A stretch of DNA of 64,000 nucleotides from Corylus avellana (taxonomy: Eukaryota; Streptophyta; Magnoliopsida; Fagales; Betulaceae). The stretch is taken from contig NC_081542.1 of the NCBI RefSeq assembly GCF_901000735.1, positions 11,679,180 through 11,743,179 of the forward strand, read 5' to 3'. Made by a program: the position numbers and the translations under genes. A model generated the notes under the pieces. It worked only from the letters and a program-made list of their open reading frames with translations, did no database searches and was not told the origin of the DNA. Every line of letters begins with the position of its first letter. The first letter of the stretch is position 1. Shown one piece after another: positions 55,201 to 64,000 of the stretch.

Positions 55201-58200
55201 TAGGTATCGTTGTCTAGTTGGAAAGTTGAATTATCTTACTATTACCAGGCCATATATCTCATATGTAATTAGTGTTGTTAGTCGTTCTTGGAGGCTTCTA
55301 GGGTTTCACATTAAGAAGTTGTTAAGTGTATTATTTGGTATTAATATGTGGCTCAAAGTGGCTCAAAGTGGAGGGTTTTGCGGAGAAAGTGCGCAGTTGG
55401 TGGGATTCGTATCATTTTCAGGGTACTCCGAGTTTCATTCTTTCCAAGAAGTTGCAAGCTCTAAAGTGGGATATTAAAAGATGGAATGCTCAAGAGTTTG
55501 GTAACGTGGGGGTCTGTATTAAGGCTCGTATGGAAGATCTTAAAGATCTGAACAGGGTGGAGGAAGTGAGAGGTTTATCCACGGAAGAGATTGAGAGGAA
55601 AAGGGTGCTCACAAGGGAGTTAGAACTCTCCCTTCTTCAAGAAGAAATCAGTTGGAGGCAAAAGTCTAGGATCCGTTGTTTGAAAGAGGGTGACAAGTGT
55701 ACAAAATATTTCCATCGGATTGCTAATGCCAACCGAAGAGAGAACTATATTGAGTCTTTGAACATTCATGGCTTTACTATTTCTGATCAGGAGGCTATTA
55801 GTAATCATATTACTCGTTTTTATGAGACACTCTTCACAGAGACTCTTAGTTGGCGACCGAGGTTGGATAATCTTCATTTCGATCGGTTGGAGGTGGATGA
55901 GTCTTCTAGTCTGGAAGTCCCTTTCGAGGAAAGGGAGGTGTGGGAAGTGGTTAAAAAAATGGACAGGGACAAGGCTCCAGGCCCGGATGGCTTTTCTATG
56001 GCTTTTTTCCAGGATTGTTGGGAGGTGATCAAAAAGGACATCATGGCTGTTTTTGCGGAGTTCTATGATCGAGGTAAATGCGAAAAAAGCCTCAATGCTA
56101 CGTTTATTGCTCTTATTCTGAAGTTGCATGGGGCTTCCGATCTGAAGGATTTTCGCCCAATCAGCCTTGTGGGGGCACCTATAAGATTATAGCGAAGGTT
56201 TTAGTCAATAGAATGAGGGGGGTCATGAATCGGGTCATCTCCAATCCGCAGAATGCATTCGTCAAAGGTAGACATATTTTGGATTCAGTGCTTATTGCCA
56301 ATGAGTGCCTGAACAGCCGTGTCAGATATGGGGATCCCGGCCTCTTGTGTAAGTTGGATATGGAGAAGGCTTATGATCACATGAACTGGAAGTTTTTACT
56401 CTACCTATTAAGAAGATGCGGTTTTGGTGAGAAATGGTGCTCATGGATTGAACATTGTATCTCGTCGGTGCGGTTCTCGGTGTTGATCAATGGCTCTCCT
56501 TCCGGTTTCTTTGAGAGTTCGCGTGGGGTAAGACAAGGTGACCCCCTTTCGCCTTTTTTGTTCATTGTGGTCATGGAGGCGTTCAGCAGGATGATTAATG
56601 TTTCTATTAGTAGGGGCTCCTTTAACGGTTTCTATGTGGGTGCCAGAGAGTCTGAGCGGGTAACAATTTCTCATCTTCTTTTTGCTGATGATACTCTGGT
56701 TTTTTGTGGGGCTGCTCCTGATCAAGTTAGATATATTAAAGCCCTCATTATTGGTTTCGAGACGGTCTCAAGGTTAAAAGTAAATCGGGCCAAGTTTGTT
56801 TTGGTTCTTGTTGGAGGTTCGGATGAGACGGGTGAGTTGGCCGGCATTCTGGGTTGTGGCACTAGTTCTCTGCCCTTGAAGTATTTGGGTCTTCCGCTAG
56901 GGGCTTCGTTCAAGCTTTTGGCTATTTGGGATGACATGTTGGAGAAAATTGCTAGAAGGTTGGCCCCTTGGAAGCGCTCATATTTGTCCAAGGGAGCGAG
57001 GCTCACTCTCATCAAGAGCACCTTATCCAATCTTCCCACCTATTTTTTGTCCCTTTTCCCCATTCCTGTTTCCGTGGCGAATCGCATTGAGAAGATTCAA
57101 CGGGATTTTTTATGGGGGGGTTCAAGGAAGAGCCTAAGTTCCATTTGGTCAGTTGGCACGAGGTCTGTTCTTCGATTGCTGAGGGTGGTGTAGGGATTCG
57201 GAGTTTGCGTCTTTTTAACCAAGCTCTTTTGGAAAAATGGTTATGGAGATTTGCTAATGAGCAAGAAGCTTGGTGGAGAAGTATCTTGGTGGCTAAGTAT
57301 GGGGTGCTTTGGGGTGGTTGGCGCTCTAAAGTCCCTCGTGGAACGCATGGGGTGGGGCTATGGAAACACATTTGTAGGGGTTGGAGGTCGTTTCAGTGCC
57401 ACTTTAGATTGGATCCTGGTTCGGGGGGGAAAGTCAAATTTTGGGAGGATTTTTGGTGTGGTGAGATGCCCCTTAAGGATGTTTTTCTAGGTCTTTTCAA
57501 TATTGCTAGCAATAAGGATGCTTCCATCGCAGATATCCGCGAGTGCGTAAATGGGATGGTCCACTGGAATGTTACTTTTACTCGTAGTATTCATGACTGG
57601 GAGGAGACGGCTTTAGCCTCTTTCTTCTCTCTCTTGTATGCGACTACGATTCGTGGGGAAGGGGAAGATCAGATGTAGTGGATCCACCAAGGCTCCTTCG
57701 AGAGTGGCGTTTTTTGCATGGTCGGCTGCCCTTGGGAAATCTCTCACTTTGGACAATGTTCGAAAAAGAGGTATCGTTGTGATTAATCGATGTTGTATGT
57801 GTGAATCGGATGGGGAGTCCGTGGATCATCTTTTTCTTCATTGTGGGGTTGCACGCAAGTTGTGGGACGTCATCTTCTCTCGTTTTAACATGAGTTGGGT
57901 TATGCCTAGAAGCGTCAAGGAGATGTTTGCTAGTTGGTGGGCGGGTGGTAGAACCCGTAGTGCCGTGGTGTGGAAGATGGTTTCCCTTTGTCTCTTATGG
58001 TGTCTTTGGAAGGAAAGGAATGCGAGATGCTTTGAGGATTCGTCGAGGAACCTTGAGGACCTTGTTCATTTCTTTTTGTACACTCTTTTCACTTGGACTG
58101 CAGGCTGGCTTGCTCCTCTAGTGATTAATTTTCCCGATTTTCTCTTTATGTTCTCTTCTTCCTTCTCCCCTACTTAGTCGCTCTCTTGTATACTTCCTGT

Positions 58201-61200
58201 GTACTTGGGTTGCGCCTCTCTGCGCTCTCTAATGCATTATTACTTATCAAAAAAAAAAAGTGTATTATTTGGTATTTGAAGATAGCTCTTGGTCTTGGGA
58301 TATTGTAGATCGAATGAACATCTCAAGGTGGAAGGTTTTATTGTGGGCAGATATTGTACAATCTTAGGCAGTAATCTAGTCACTTGGAAGAGTAAGAAGC
58401 AAACGGTAGTGGCACGGTCTAGTGCCAAAGCAAAATACAGGGCAATGGTTCATGCTGCAATTGAGTTGATGTGGTTACAATATTTTCTCCATGAGATTGG
58501 ATTCTCAACTCCTATTCCTATCCCATTGTTTTGTTATAGCCAGGTTGCTCTACCATGAAAGGACCAAGCATATTGAGGTTGATTGTTTACAAAATTCTTG
58601 TGTCGAAGTGGTTAGGGTTTATTTGTTCCAAGCTAGGCTTATATGATATTATACTCTCACTTGAAGGGGAGTGTTAGAAGATTTTGTTAAGGTTAAAAGA
58701 ATATGTTGGGCTATTTCGGTCATTGTATTAGATTTTACATATACATGGAGAGTGACATGAAATATTTTGACTATTACTAATTTTTCTGAGTTTTTGGGAT
58801 TATATTGTTATTTTTCTATAATTTATGAGTTCTCTTTTATTAGGGTTGTGACCCTCTGCGCTTTAATTGAATATACATTACTTGTAAAAAAAAAAAGTAA
58901 AAAGGATAAAACCATTGTGTTGCTTTCTCCACTTCTTCAGATATTATGACTTCATTAATTTCAATTATCTTGTCCAGTTTCTGATTACCTGTGTCTGAGT
59001 CTTGTCTATGTTAGGCACGTTGGCATGTGTTTGACTTGGGTACACCTGTCCTTTAGATGTGTTTGTGATAGTCTTTTGGTGTTCAATTATGAACACATGC
59101 CTGTTCAAAATATTTACTTGTGTTGTGTCCATGGTGATTAGTGGTAGTCTAAAATCTTGCATACCATGTCAAGAACTTAAGATGATGAACTGATTACGAA
59201 GGGTTATATTGAGTGATTTCTTTGTTGTCTGTATTACATTTTTTATCTTAATAAATATGATAATTGTGATGATTGTTGATCTACTTTTGTACTCATCATT
59301 TCTTTTGTCAACCTGATCAGCTGATGACATCACTTCTGACCTAGTGGATTTGGACCATGGTCATCCGGTTATGGCCAAGTTTGAGAGGTTATTGGTACGT
59401 CTGAAAGCATAGAATTTTTTTTTTTTTTTTTTTTTTCTTTTTTTGATCTGTTTGCTTTCTCATAAGGAAATAAATTATCATTTTTTCTCATTGTTGCTAG
59501 GTATGTGTTTAAACATTTCAAATTAACCTGGGACAGATTCCTTGTATATAACAAACTATAAGTTAGTTTTAACTAATGATCATGGTCTTAGTATTGAGGG
59601 TCATTAATCTCGGGATCATCTACTATGCATCTTGGCAATTAACTGATGTCCTTTTGCAATTTTTCTATCCTCTAATAGTATTTATAATTTCTTTTTTCGT
59701 CACTCATAATGGAAAAGGTCCCTCTCATACGCAACATAACAATTTTGAAATACTAACTACCATCTTTCTGTAATTTTCACAATTGCTGATACATATTTAT
59801 GATATATAGCTTGCATAACTGATTATTTTGATTGAATGAGCCATTTGACTATTTTGACTGGATGGTTGTTGCTGTTTAGCCAGTAAGAATTTTGGGTTCA
59901 TATGAGACCACTGTTAATTTAATTTGTGGCTTGCACCATCAGTACAGGGAAATGTTTAATGAATGATACTGATTTCATTTCTTGGTCTAGGTCGAGAAAA
60001 AACATGACAATTTTGGCTATTTTCATTTGTCCGAAAACCTTGATGAGCACATGGATTACCCATTGCAAGCTCGAAAGGATGACCAGGGAGACTATGTGCA
60101 TGACCTTCCTCAGGCTCTACCTGAGGTCCTTGATCAACAGTGTGGTAAGTGAAGGTGTCATGAGGGTCTTTAATCCATGGTATATGCTTGATCACCATGT
60201 ATTTCCTCTAGGCAAGAAACCTTTGGTCCTGTGATTGCTTTCAGTTGGATTAAAAAGCCTACTAAGTTTCTCTACATTTATTTTTAGATAAATACGTATT
60301 AGTATCCTGTTTGAATAATCGCTCTCCCTTTGCTGCAATATTAATATATCAGCTAGATTTAGATTCAGTCATGCATAATGTTAATGTGTAGTAGACTAAC
60401 GTATGGTGCTTCAAGAATAAGTATGCGAATAATTATAGGCATTTGTCTTTCATGTTTGTTAAAAGCATCTATCTATTAACAATGAGCAACTTTTGCATTG
60501 TTCTAATTTTGATATTAGGTGGACCTCTATATCAGTATAATGATCAGAACTTGTGCTTATACCTTGGTATGACCATTGATGGAGCTAAAGATCAATGCAT
60601 AAATCCTGAAGGCTTTGCAAGTTTCATTGGTCTGCTTGAATCAATTCCTCTCCATGATACTGGTTCAAATTATGGATCATTTGAATATGCAATGCCGGAC
60701 TCGAGGTACATTTATTTTTCCCGCTTAATGACCTTTAGCCTTGTTATAGTTTGTATGAACGGTTTAAATACAAAAGGCGGAGGCTATTATATTATTCAAC
60801 TTATGTTAACCTAATACAAGCATCCTATTATATAGGATTAGGGAAATACCATAGAGACTAAAATACCCCCAAAACCCTAATGACTCAAACCCTAACTCTT
60901 CTAACACTCCCCCTCAAGCTGGAGCATATACATCATATGAATCCAGCTTGGGAGATACAAGCAAACGAAAAACAACTAGAAAACATATTCTAACACTCCC
61001 TCTCAAGCTGGAACAGCTTGGACCACACAAGTTAATTAAATAAAACTTCAATGCCGGTCGAAAACTTGTTGGTAACTTGAACAACCATTTGATCGGTTCT
61101 CGCCGAAAAACACCAAGGCAGGTCGGATGCAACGATCACTTGATCGGTTCTCGCCGGAGAATCCAAGGCTGGTTGGATACATCGATCTTGGGATTGGTTC

Positions 61201-64000
61201 TCGCCGAAAAACACCAAGGCCGGTCGGATGCAACGATCACTTGATCGGTTCTCGCCGGAGAATCCAAGGCCGGTCGGATACATCAATCACAAACAACAAA
61301 TTTTCACATGATTAACCAACAAGATTAGCCGGAAAACAGATACTGGAAAAACAAAAAACTTTGCCGGAGCTTCGCTGGACATACGCCGGAACTTCGTCGG
61401 GGCTTCAAAATTGGTCAGAAACACACAGAACAGGCCGGCAATACCTAAAAACAGAAGAAAAACACTGAAAAACAGAACAGAAACAGTCACTTGAGGCTCG
61501 CCGGACCATTGCCGGAGTATCGCCGGAACTTGCCGGAGAAGACAGAACACTCCGGCCACTTCAAAAACAGCAACTACAGAATCAATAGAGGGCCACACAG
61601 TAACGTTTCAACACCAAAAGCATCAAATCGTCGGAATATTTTTTTTTTCCCGATGGCCGCTGCAACTTTTCCGGCCACCACAGAACACTCCGGCCACTTC
61701 ATACAAGATAGAAAACCACCGCAGAACCATCCGGCCAGCATCACATAACATAAAAAACAAACAAAATATATATATATATTTTTTTCTCACCGGAAGGAGT
61801 TCCGGTCACCATAAAACAAGAACAAAACAGCTCTACGGAACACTTTGGAGCTCTTTGAAGGTACTGCCTGTGTGGGTTAGCCCACACGGGCAGTGCTGCC
61901 ACCAAGAAGAAAACTAAACTACCCAAGAATCGAAACAAGCTCTGATACCATGTTATAGTTTGTATGAACGGTTTAAACATAAAAGGCGGAGGCTATTATA
62001 TTATTCAACTTATGTTAACCTAATACAAGCATCCTATTATATAGGATTAGGGAAATACCATAGAGACTAAAATACCCCCAAAACCCTAATGACTCAAACC
62101 CTAACTCTTCTAACAAGCCTTATGAAGCTTATATGTTAAAAGGTCGCATTTTTGACATCAGGAAGACATTATCTTCAAGTAATTGCATGTATAAATCCTC
62201 ATTCAATGCACCTCTATTATGTTTAATTAATGTCTAAAATGAAACTAACATATTATTTAATCATCACAAAAATGTTTGTGTGAAGCATTCATTATCATGC
62301 CCTCACAATCTGAGATGCTTCTCATCAATGGAATTTGATGATGACATGCAAATATGTCTTTATAAATTGAGAATTTTTCTTTGCTGTTGTCTTGTGTCAC
62401 GAGGCATTTTTTTTATTTTTATTCGAAAAGTTTGTCTCGTGGCACTTTATCAAACAATTTCCATGCATGATACTTGATCTGCACACACCCCTATATTTCT
62501 TTTTGATGAACCATAATTTATTAGAAAAAAGGCAAAGCGTACAAGAGAATACAACTACCCTAATGGTGTCTGTATTCTAAAAAATGAACAAAATCTACAT
62601 GATTCGAGGTGGAAAAATTAGGAATGTAAGCTACAGCCCAACTAAGAGAACTCAAGGAGGATTTTAGACACAGCACATTAGACTTGCAGTCCTCAAATAA
62701 GCGCAGATTTTTTTTTTTCTCTCAAAATGCTTGGTATTAATCGTGCGGGAATAACTTTCCAGATGGCTTGGTTGGAATGTCCCCGTCCTTGAGTCTTCCA
62801 ACAATGTAGCAACTCTAGGATATTGTTTGGCATGAGCTAAGAAACTCCAAGAAAGCTGTTACTTCGAATGTAAACCCTCAAGAAAAGCTGTTAATTTGAA
62901 CAATGTCTGACAAAAAGAAAAGAAAGATGTAGGTGAAAATGGTGCTGTTTTCTCATGCAGAAGAAATAACAATGCAATTCAACATGACATTTTAAGTAAA
63001 TGCAGCCACAAGGAAATAACATGATACAGACTTTTCAAAATGTCATCTATCAACATTTTATTGCACTATTATTTTAGGAATATGTTGGCTATGATCCTTA
63101 CATGGATGTGAACGTAGCATGATGTGATAAAACATGGGCTCCTCGTTGGTGATGGTGTGCTATTATTGCTTACTGATGCATTTGCCATTCAAGTAGGGCC
63201 AGGTTAATATGGACCATCTATGGCCTGGAATGTTTCATTGTATGTAAATAAAATTGAGAGAAGAAAATCAATTTCTTCATTTATGTTATTTTCTCTGTTA
63301 TGCATGAAGTTGACACTCTTTGTGTTCTATGAGAAGAGACTCCTAAGACACTGTGTCCTTCGTGGCTGTTAGGTACACACTAAAGAAGAGGTTTGGTCGT
63401 GGATCTTATGGTGAAGTATGGTTGGCTTTTCATTGGGATTGTCATCAAGGAAGCAATAGTTCAAACCATGTTGGGAAAAACAATAACATCTCATATAATT
63501 CTTGTCGTTTCAACTCAAATTGTAGTTCATCTACTGAAAACTGTCAGGCTGGTCCTGCTGATGAGAGCTTGTTCATTTTGAAACGTATAATGGTAATAAT
63601 TTTTGTGAACTAAAATTGGTTCTCCACAATTCCATTTAGATCCAAGTTTGAGTCTTTTTCCTTTTTACAATAGTTTTATCCTCAATGTTTTATATATTAA
63701 GATTATAGCATGAATGACTATTTGCTCATCATAAATAGGTGGAGAGAGGGCCTGCTGTTTATTTAAGTGGTCTACGGGAGAAGTACTTTGGTGAGATTTT
63801 TCAAAATGCCTCTAATCGCCTTGAAGGTTTGTTATCAGCTAGAATATCAAATTCTGTTGTGGAAGAATCAGGCGTGGGTTTATCTGACCTATTAGAAACA
63901 ACCAAATCAATAGTGGATGAAAACCCTTGGAGTTTTGAAAATGTATTTCTGAACAAATTTAGACAGAAAAGAGCGATGAATGAAGAAGGTCTGAACCATA
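43219..64000 (+). CDS. PP2C phosphatase-protein kinase fusion, 5' part (runs off the window)
   Basis: Eleven exons join in exact phase to 764 open codons: 43219-43504, 44935-45163, 45718-45823, 45923-46064, 46252-46516, 47181-47548, 59321-59394, 59991-60144, 60519-60705, 63373-63592 and 63739 to the window end. Residues 1-20 form a hydrophobic signal-peptide-like start ([12 protein letters not shown]), then [10 protein letters not shown]. The PP2C domain has QED 80-82, DGHNG 112-116, GSTATVV 217-223, NIGDSKA 234-240, TRDHHPD 296-302, SRAIGD 333-338, ASDGVF 368-373 and GSLDN 418-422, so metal ligands such as D112, D370 and D421 are kept. After a linker of roughly 140-170 residues a kinase domain begins: [16 protein letters not shown] (605-620, Gly loop) and FILKRIM with candidate ATP lysine K674. 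It resembles the Arabidopsis PP2C/kinase-like protein I know as At3g63340. Intron 3 uses a GC donor. Substrate and location are unknown; the signal-like start suggests the secretory route. Confidence 0.9.
43585..43974. mobile_element. MULE-type MITE in intron 1
   Basis: 390 bp. GGAGAAACTT at the left pairs with AAGTTTTCCC at the right, and the arms continue for about 100 bp. Flanks TTAAAGTTT (43576-43584) and TTAAAATTT (43975-43983) form a 9-bp target duplication with one mismatch. Non-coding. It belongs to the same style as 29851-30323. Confidence 0.75.
44000..44655. mobile_element. Second foldback element in intron 1, CCACC/GGTGG-rich core
   Basis: AATTATCACTACTTTTGCATTTTAGCC, AAAAAGTGACA and CTCACAAACTAC at the left are mirrored at the right (44545-44640). 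The core, 44230-44530, is full of GGTGGCC, GGCCACC and CCACCC words. The left end is blurred by the neighbouring MITE and no target duplication was found. Confidence 0.5.
47785..47926 (+). repeat. 5' LTR of the copia element (142 bp)
   Basis: TGTTAGAAGAG...CTATAACA. Short for a copia LTR but with proper TG/CA ends. It aligns with the partial 3' LTR from 58672 for roughly 75 bp (TGTTAGAAGA, AAGAATATGT, GTATTAGATTTT). Confidence 0.8.
47927..47939 (+). other. Primer-binding site of the copia element
   Basis: TGGTACCAGAGCC directly follows the LTR. It matches the TGGTATCAGAGCC complement of initiator methionine tRNA used by plant copia elements, with one base changed. Confidence 0.8.
48679..49950 (+). 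pseudogene. Copia gag and protease remnants
   Basis: From 48709 the reading gives [20 protein letters not shown] and a gag-like continuation to about 49134. A CCHC-like gag stretch ([17 protein letters not shown]) lies near 49450-49500. The protease start [14 protein letters not shown], with its catalytic DSG, is at about 49717-49758. Frame changes and stops separate the parts. The sequence stops at 49950, where a MITE inserted. Confidence 0.8.
49951..50507. mobile_element. MULE-type MITE inside the copia element
   Basis: GGGAAAAGTACATATACCCC at the left is mirrored by GGGGGTATGTATACTTTTCCC at the right, followed inward by CAAACTAC/GTAGTTTG and CAATGTCC/GGACATTG. Flanks TAATTGTTT (49942-49950) and TGATTATTT (50508-50516) match at 7 of 9 positions. 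Non-coding. Confidence 0.72.
50522..52373. mobile_element. Harbinger/Tourist-type MITE, itself split by a solo LTR
   Basis: The left end GGCCCCGTTTGGTTTGCAG and right end CCGCAAACCAAACAAGGCC are inverted repeats, and the 3-bp target duplication TTA (50519-50521 and 52374-52376) fits the PIF/Harbinger superfamily. Without the inserted LTR and its duplication the MITE is about 570 bp. It carries words such as GGAATAAC and GGTGGCC. After it the copia integrase region resumes ([14 protein letters not shown] reading). Confidence 0.82.
51031..52304 (-). mobile_element. Solo LTR, family A copy 3
   Basis: 1274 bp, TGATGTGGTATTTTTGTG to CGCTTATCA, with the exact 5-bp target duplication ATCCT (51026-51030 and 52305-52309). 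It lies inside the Tourist-type MITE, so it is one of the latest insertions here. It carries a dense GCGCTCGAGCGC/GCGATCGATC word array at 52008-52140. Confidence 0.9.
52702..53365. mobile_element. hAT-type MITE with TAGGGTGGCAA ends
   Basis: TAGGGTGGCAAAAT at the left and ATTGCCAGTCCTA at the right are imperfect inverted repeats; the arms contain CGACCCG/CGGGTCG-type words throughout. Flanks ATGGGGAC (52694-52701) and ATGGAGAT (53366-53373) match at 6 of 8 positions, the hAT duplication size. The core holds a minisatellite (52905-53110). Confidence 0.72.
52905..53110 (+). repeat. Minisatellite of GTGAGAGAGGAGA-type units
   Basis: Purine-rich units of roughly 55-60 bp (GTGAGAGAGGAGA...GAGAGTGGAGAGGA) recur about three to four times. 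They create long but low-complexity open frames on both strands. Confidence 0.6.
55343..58177 (+). pseudogene. LINE ORF2 remnant: reverse transcriptase and zf-RVT domains
   Basis: The order is [20 protein letters not shown], then [18 protein letters not shown] (RT motif 1), [58 protein letters not shown] (active site FADD), and later the zinc-binding RT-associated region [17 protein letters not shown]. Three breaks interrupt it: a probable one-base loss in a G run near 56169, a second frameshift near 57115-57120 at another G run and a third near 57655. These few lesions fit a fairly recent insertion. It cannot make an active ORF2 protein. Confidence 0.9.
55343..58257 (+). mobile_element. 5'-truncated LINE (L1-type) with perfect 19-bp target duplication
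   Basis: AAGTGTATTATTTGGTATT occurs at 55324-55342 and again at 58258-58276. The 3' end is an A tract after TTACTTATC. The 5' end lies inside ORF2, upstream of the reverse transcriptase domain, so ORF1 and the endonuclease are absent. Insertion into the copia reverse transcriptase/RNase H region shows it is younger than the copia element. Confidence 0.92.
58277..58671 (+). pseudogene. Copia RNase H remnant and polypurine tract
   Basis: The continuation of the copia pol after the [24 protein letters not shown] and [18 protein letters not shown], the copia RNase H C-terminus, then a degenerate end ([14 protein letters not shown]) and the purine tract GAAGGGGAG at about 58663-58671. Confidence 0.82.
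58672..58760 (+). repeat. 3' LTR of the copia element, partial
   Basis: TGTTAGAAGATTTTGTTAAG... follows the 5' LTR for roughly 75 bp and then loses similarity. The missing 3' part may have been replaced by the LINE-like tail that ends at about 58898. Confidence 0.65.
58765..58898 (+). repeat. Possible second LINE 3' end
   Basis: The sequence GTGACCCTCTGCGCTTTAATTG...ATTACTTGTAAAAAAAAAAAG resembles the tail of the LINE ending at 58257 (CCTCTCTGCGCTCTCTAATG...ATTACTTATC then A tract). The start and target duplication were not resolved. Confidence 0.4.
60742..60906 (-). repeat. LTR of the young non-autonomous copia element
   Basis: 165 bp, TGTTATAG to CTTCTAACA. Nearly identical to 61951-62115. 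Confidence 0.92.
61087..61280 (-). repeat. Tandem repeat of about 55 bp, roughly 3.5 units
   Basis: The unit contains GATCGGTTCTCGCCG, an AAAACACCAAGGC or GAATCCAAGGC variant, and CGGTCGGAT(G/A)CA. The two variants alternate, so the true period may be a double unit of about 110 bp. It lies inside the young copia element. Confidence 0.75.
61951..62115 (-). repeat. LTR of the young non-autonomous copia element
   Basis: 165 bp, nearly identical to 60742-60906. Confidence 0.92.
62121..63372 (+). other. Remainder of intron 9 of the phosphatase-kinase gene
   Basis: No coding exon is needed here: exon 9 (ending at 60705, phase 2) joins in frame to exon 10 at 63373. The stretch is AT-rich and holds no recognised element. 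Confidence 0.6.

Larger units (their letters stand above)
52377..55323 (+). pseudogene. Copia integrase and reverse transcriptase remnants
   Basis: The integrase part is split by an hAT-type [24 protein letters not shown] ends at about 52700 and [19 protein letters not shown] resumes at 53388. The reverse transcriptase region contains [13 protein letters not shown] (about 54513-54551), [13 protein letters not shown] (stop follows) and YVDDI near 54920-54934, the copia active-site motif. In-frame stops and frameshifts show it is dead. It ends where a LINE inserted. Confidence 0.8.
47785..58760 (+). mobile_element. Ty1-copia retrotransposon broken by five later insertions
   Basis: The 5' LTR (47785-47926) is followed by a Met-tRNA-type primer-binding site, and the 3' side has the purine tract GAAGGGGAG directly before a second LTR start, TGTTAGAAGA (58672). 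Between them, in order, lie gag, protease, integrase, reverse transcriptase and RNase H remnants. Inserted into it are a Mutator-type MITE (49951-50507), a Tourist-type MITE (50522-52373) that holds a solo LTR, an hAT-type MITE (52702-53365) and a LINE (55343-58257). Stops and frameshifts are widespread. The target duplication could not be confirmed because the 3' LTR is incomplete. Confidence 0.85.
47549..59320 (+). other. Intron 6 of the phosphatase-kinase gene, swollen to 11.8 kb by nested transposons
   Basis: Donor TCAG/GTGACT and acceptor GATCAG/CTGATG are intact and the flanking exons keep phase. Host sequence is limited to about 47549-47784 and 58900-59320. The rest is a copia element with further insertions, listed separately. 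Confidence 0.88.
60742..62115 (-). mobile_element. Young non-autonomous copia element in intron 9
   Basis: Two 165-bp LTRs (60742-60906 and 61951-62115) flank a 1044-bp internal region, and the exact 5-bp duplication AGCCT borders the element (60737-60741 and 62116-62120). On the minus strand the LTR end CTATAACA is followed by TGGTATCAGAGC (Met-tRNA primer site), and GAGGGGGAG precedes the other LTR (TGTTAG). The LTRs differ at only two positions that I can see (near 60769-60772 versus 61978-61981), so insertion was recent. The internal region has no gag or pol; it is rich in CGCCGGA words. It lies antisense to the host gene. Confidence 0.92.

Noticed and set aside
47785..58760. Possible integrated pararetrovirus
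   Set aside because: The order protease, integrase, reverse transcriptase, RNase H, with LTRs and a Met-tRNA primer site, is that of Ty1-copia. No movement or coat protein reading was seen.
61087..61280. Regularly spaced repeat reminiscent of a CRISPR array
   Set aside because: Units adjoin without unique spacers, and the repeat is inside a plant retroelement.
60705..63373. A missing exon between exons 9 and 10 of the phosphatase-kinase gene
   Set aside because: Exon 9 and exon 10 join in exact phase (AG/G) and give a continuous protein. No candidate exon with good splice sites and sense coding was found in 62121-63372.

Overview
This is a stretch of plant nuclear chromosome. Long AT-rich intergenic DNA, GT-AG introns, a plant class A heat shock factor, coiled-coil NBS-LRR immune receptors and many Ty1-copia, Ty3-gypsy, LINE, Mutator-like and hAT-like elements point to a eudicot, perhaps a woody one. 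The species cannot be fixed from sequence reading alone. One 100-base run of N (6046-6145) shows it is a scaffolded assembly.

Layout. 1-12.7 kb has no host gene that I recognise. Its core is a three-level nest: a foldback element (3280-10257) holds a decayed Mutator-like element (3524-9581, exact 9-bp target duplication), which in turn holds a non-autonomous LTR retrotransposon in tandem form, LTR-internal-LTR-internal-LTR (5309-9077, exact 5-bp target duplication). 12.7-16.4 kb carries a two-exon class A heat shock transcription factor gene (minus strand) with a perfect heat shock element upstream. 17.6-28.5 kb is retrotransposon debris holding three solo LTRs with target duplications, a large inverted repeat and several arrays of short self-complementary CpG motifs. 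28.5-33.3 kb holds miniature elements with long terminal inverted repeats. 33.8-40.5 kb contains two intact intronless CC-NBS-LRR genes in tail-to-tail arrangement.

From 43.2 kb to beyond the right edge runs one large plus-strand gene. Eleven exons join in perfect phase into a 764-residue open protein: a secretion-type N-terminus, a PP2C phosphatase domain with its metal ligands, a linker, and the start of a protein kinase domain. It is a phosphatase-kinase fusion. Its sixth intron is about 11.8 kb because a Ty1-copia element landed there and was then hit by a Mutator-type MITE, a Harbinger/Tourist-type MITE (itself hit by a solo LTR), an hAT-type MITE and a 5'-truncated LINE. Its ninth intron holds a very young 1.4-kb non-autonomous copia element whose LTRs differ at only two positions.

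The four host genes share a stress and signalling theme (heat response, pathogen recognition, phosphorylation control), but nothing in the sequence shows that they act together. The candidates for something little described are the phosphatase-kinase fusion, the recurring self-complementary CpG arrays in three unrelated kinds of LTR sequence, and the non-consensus residues in the heat shock factor DNA-binding domain.
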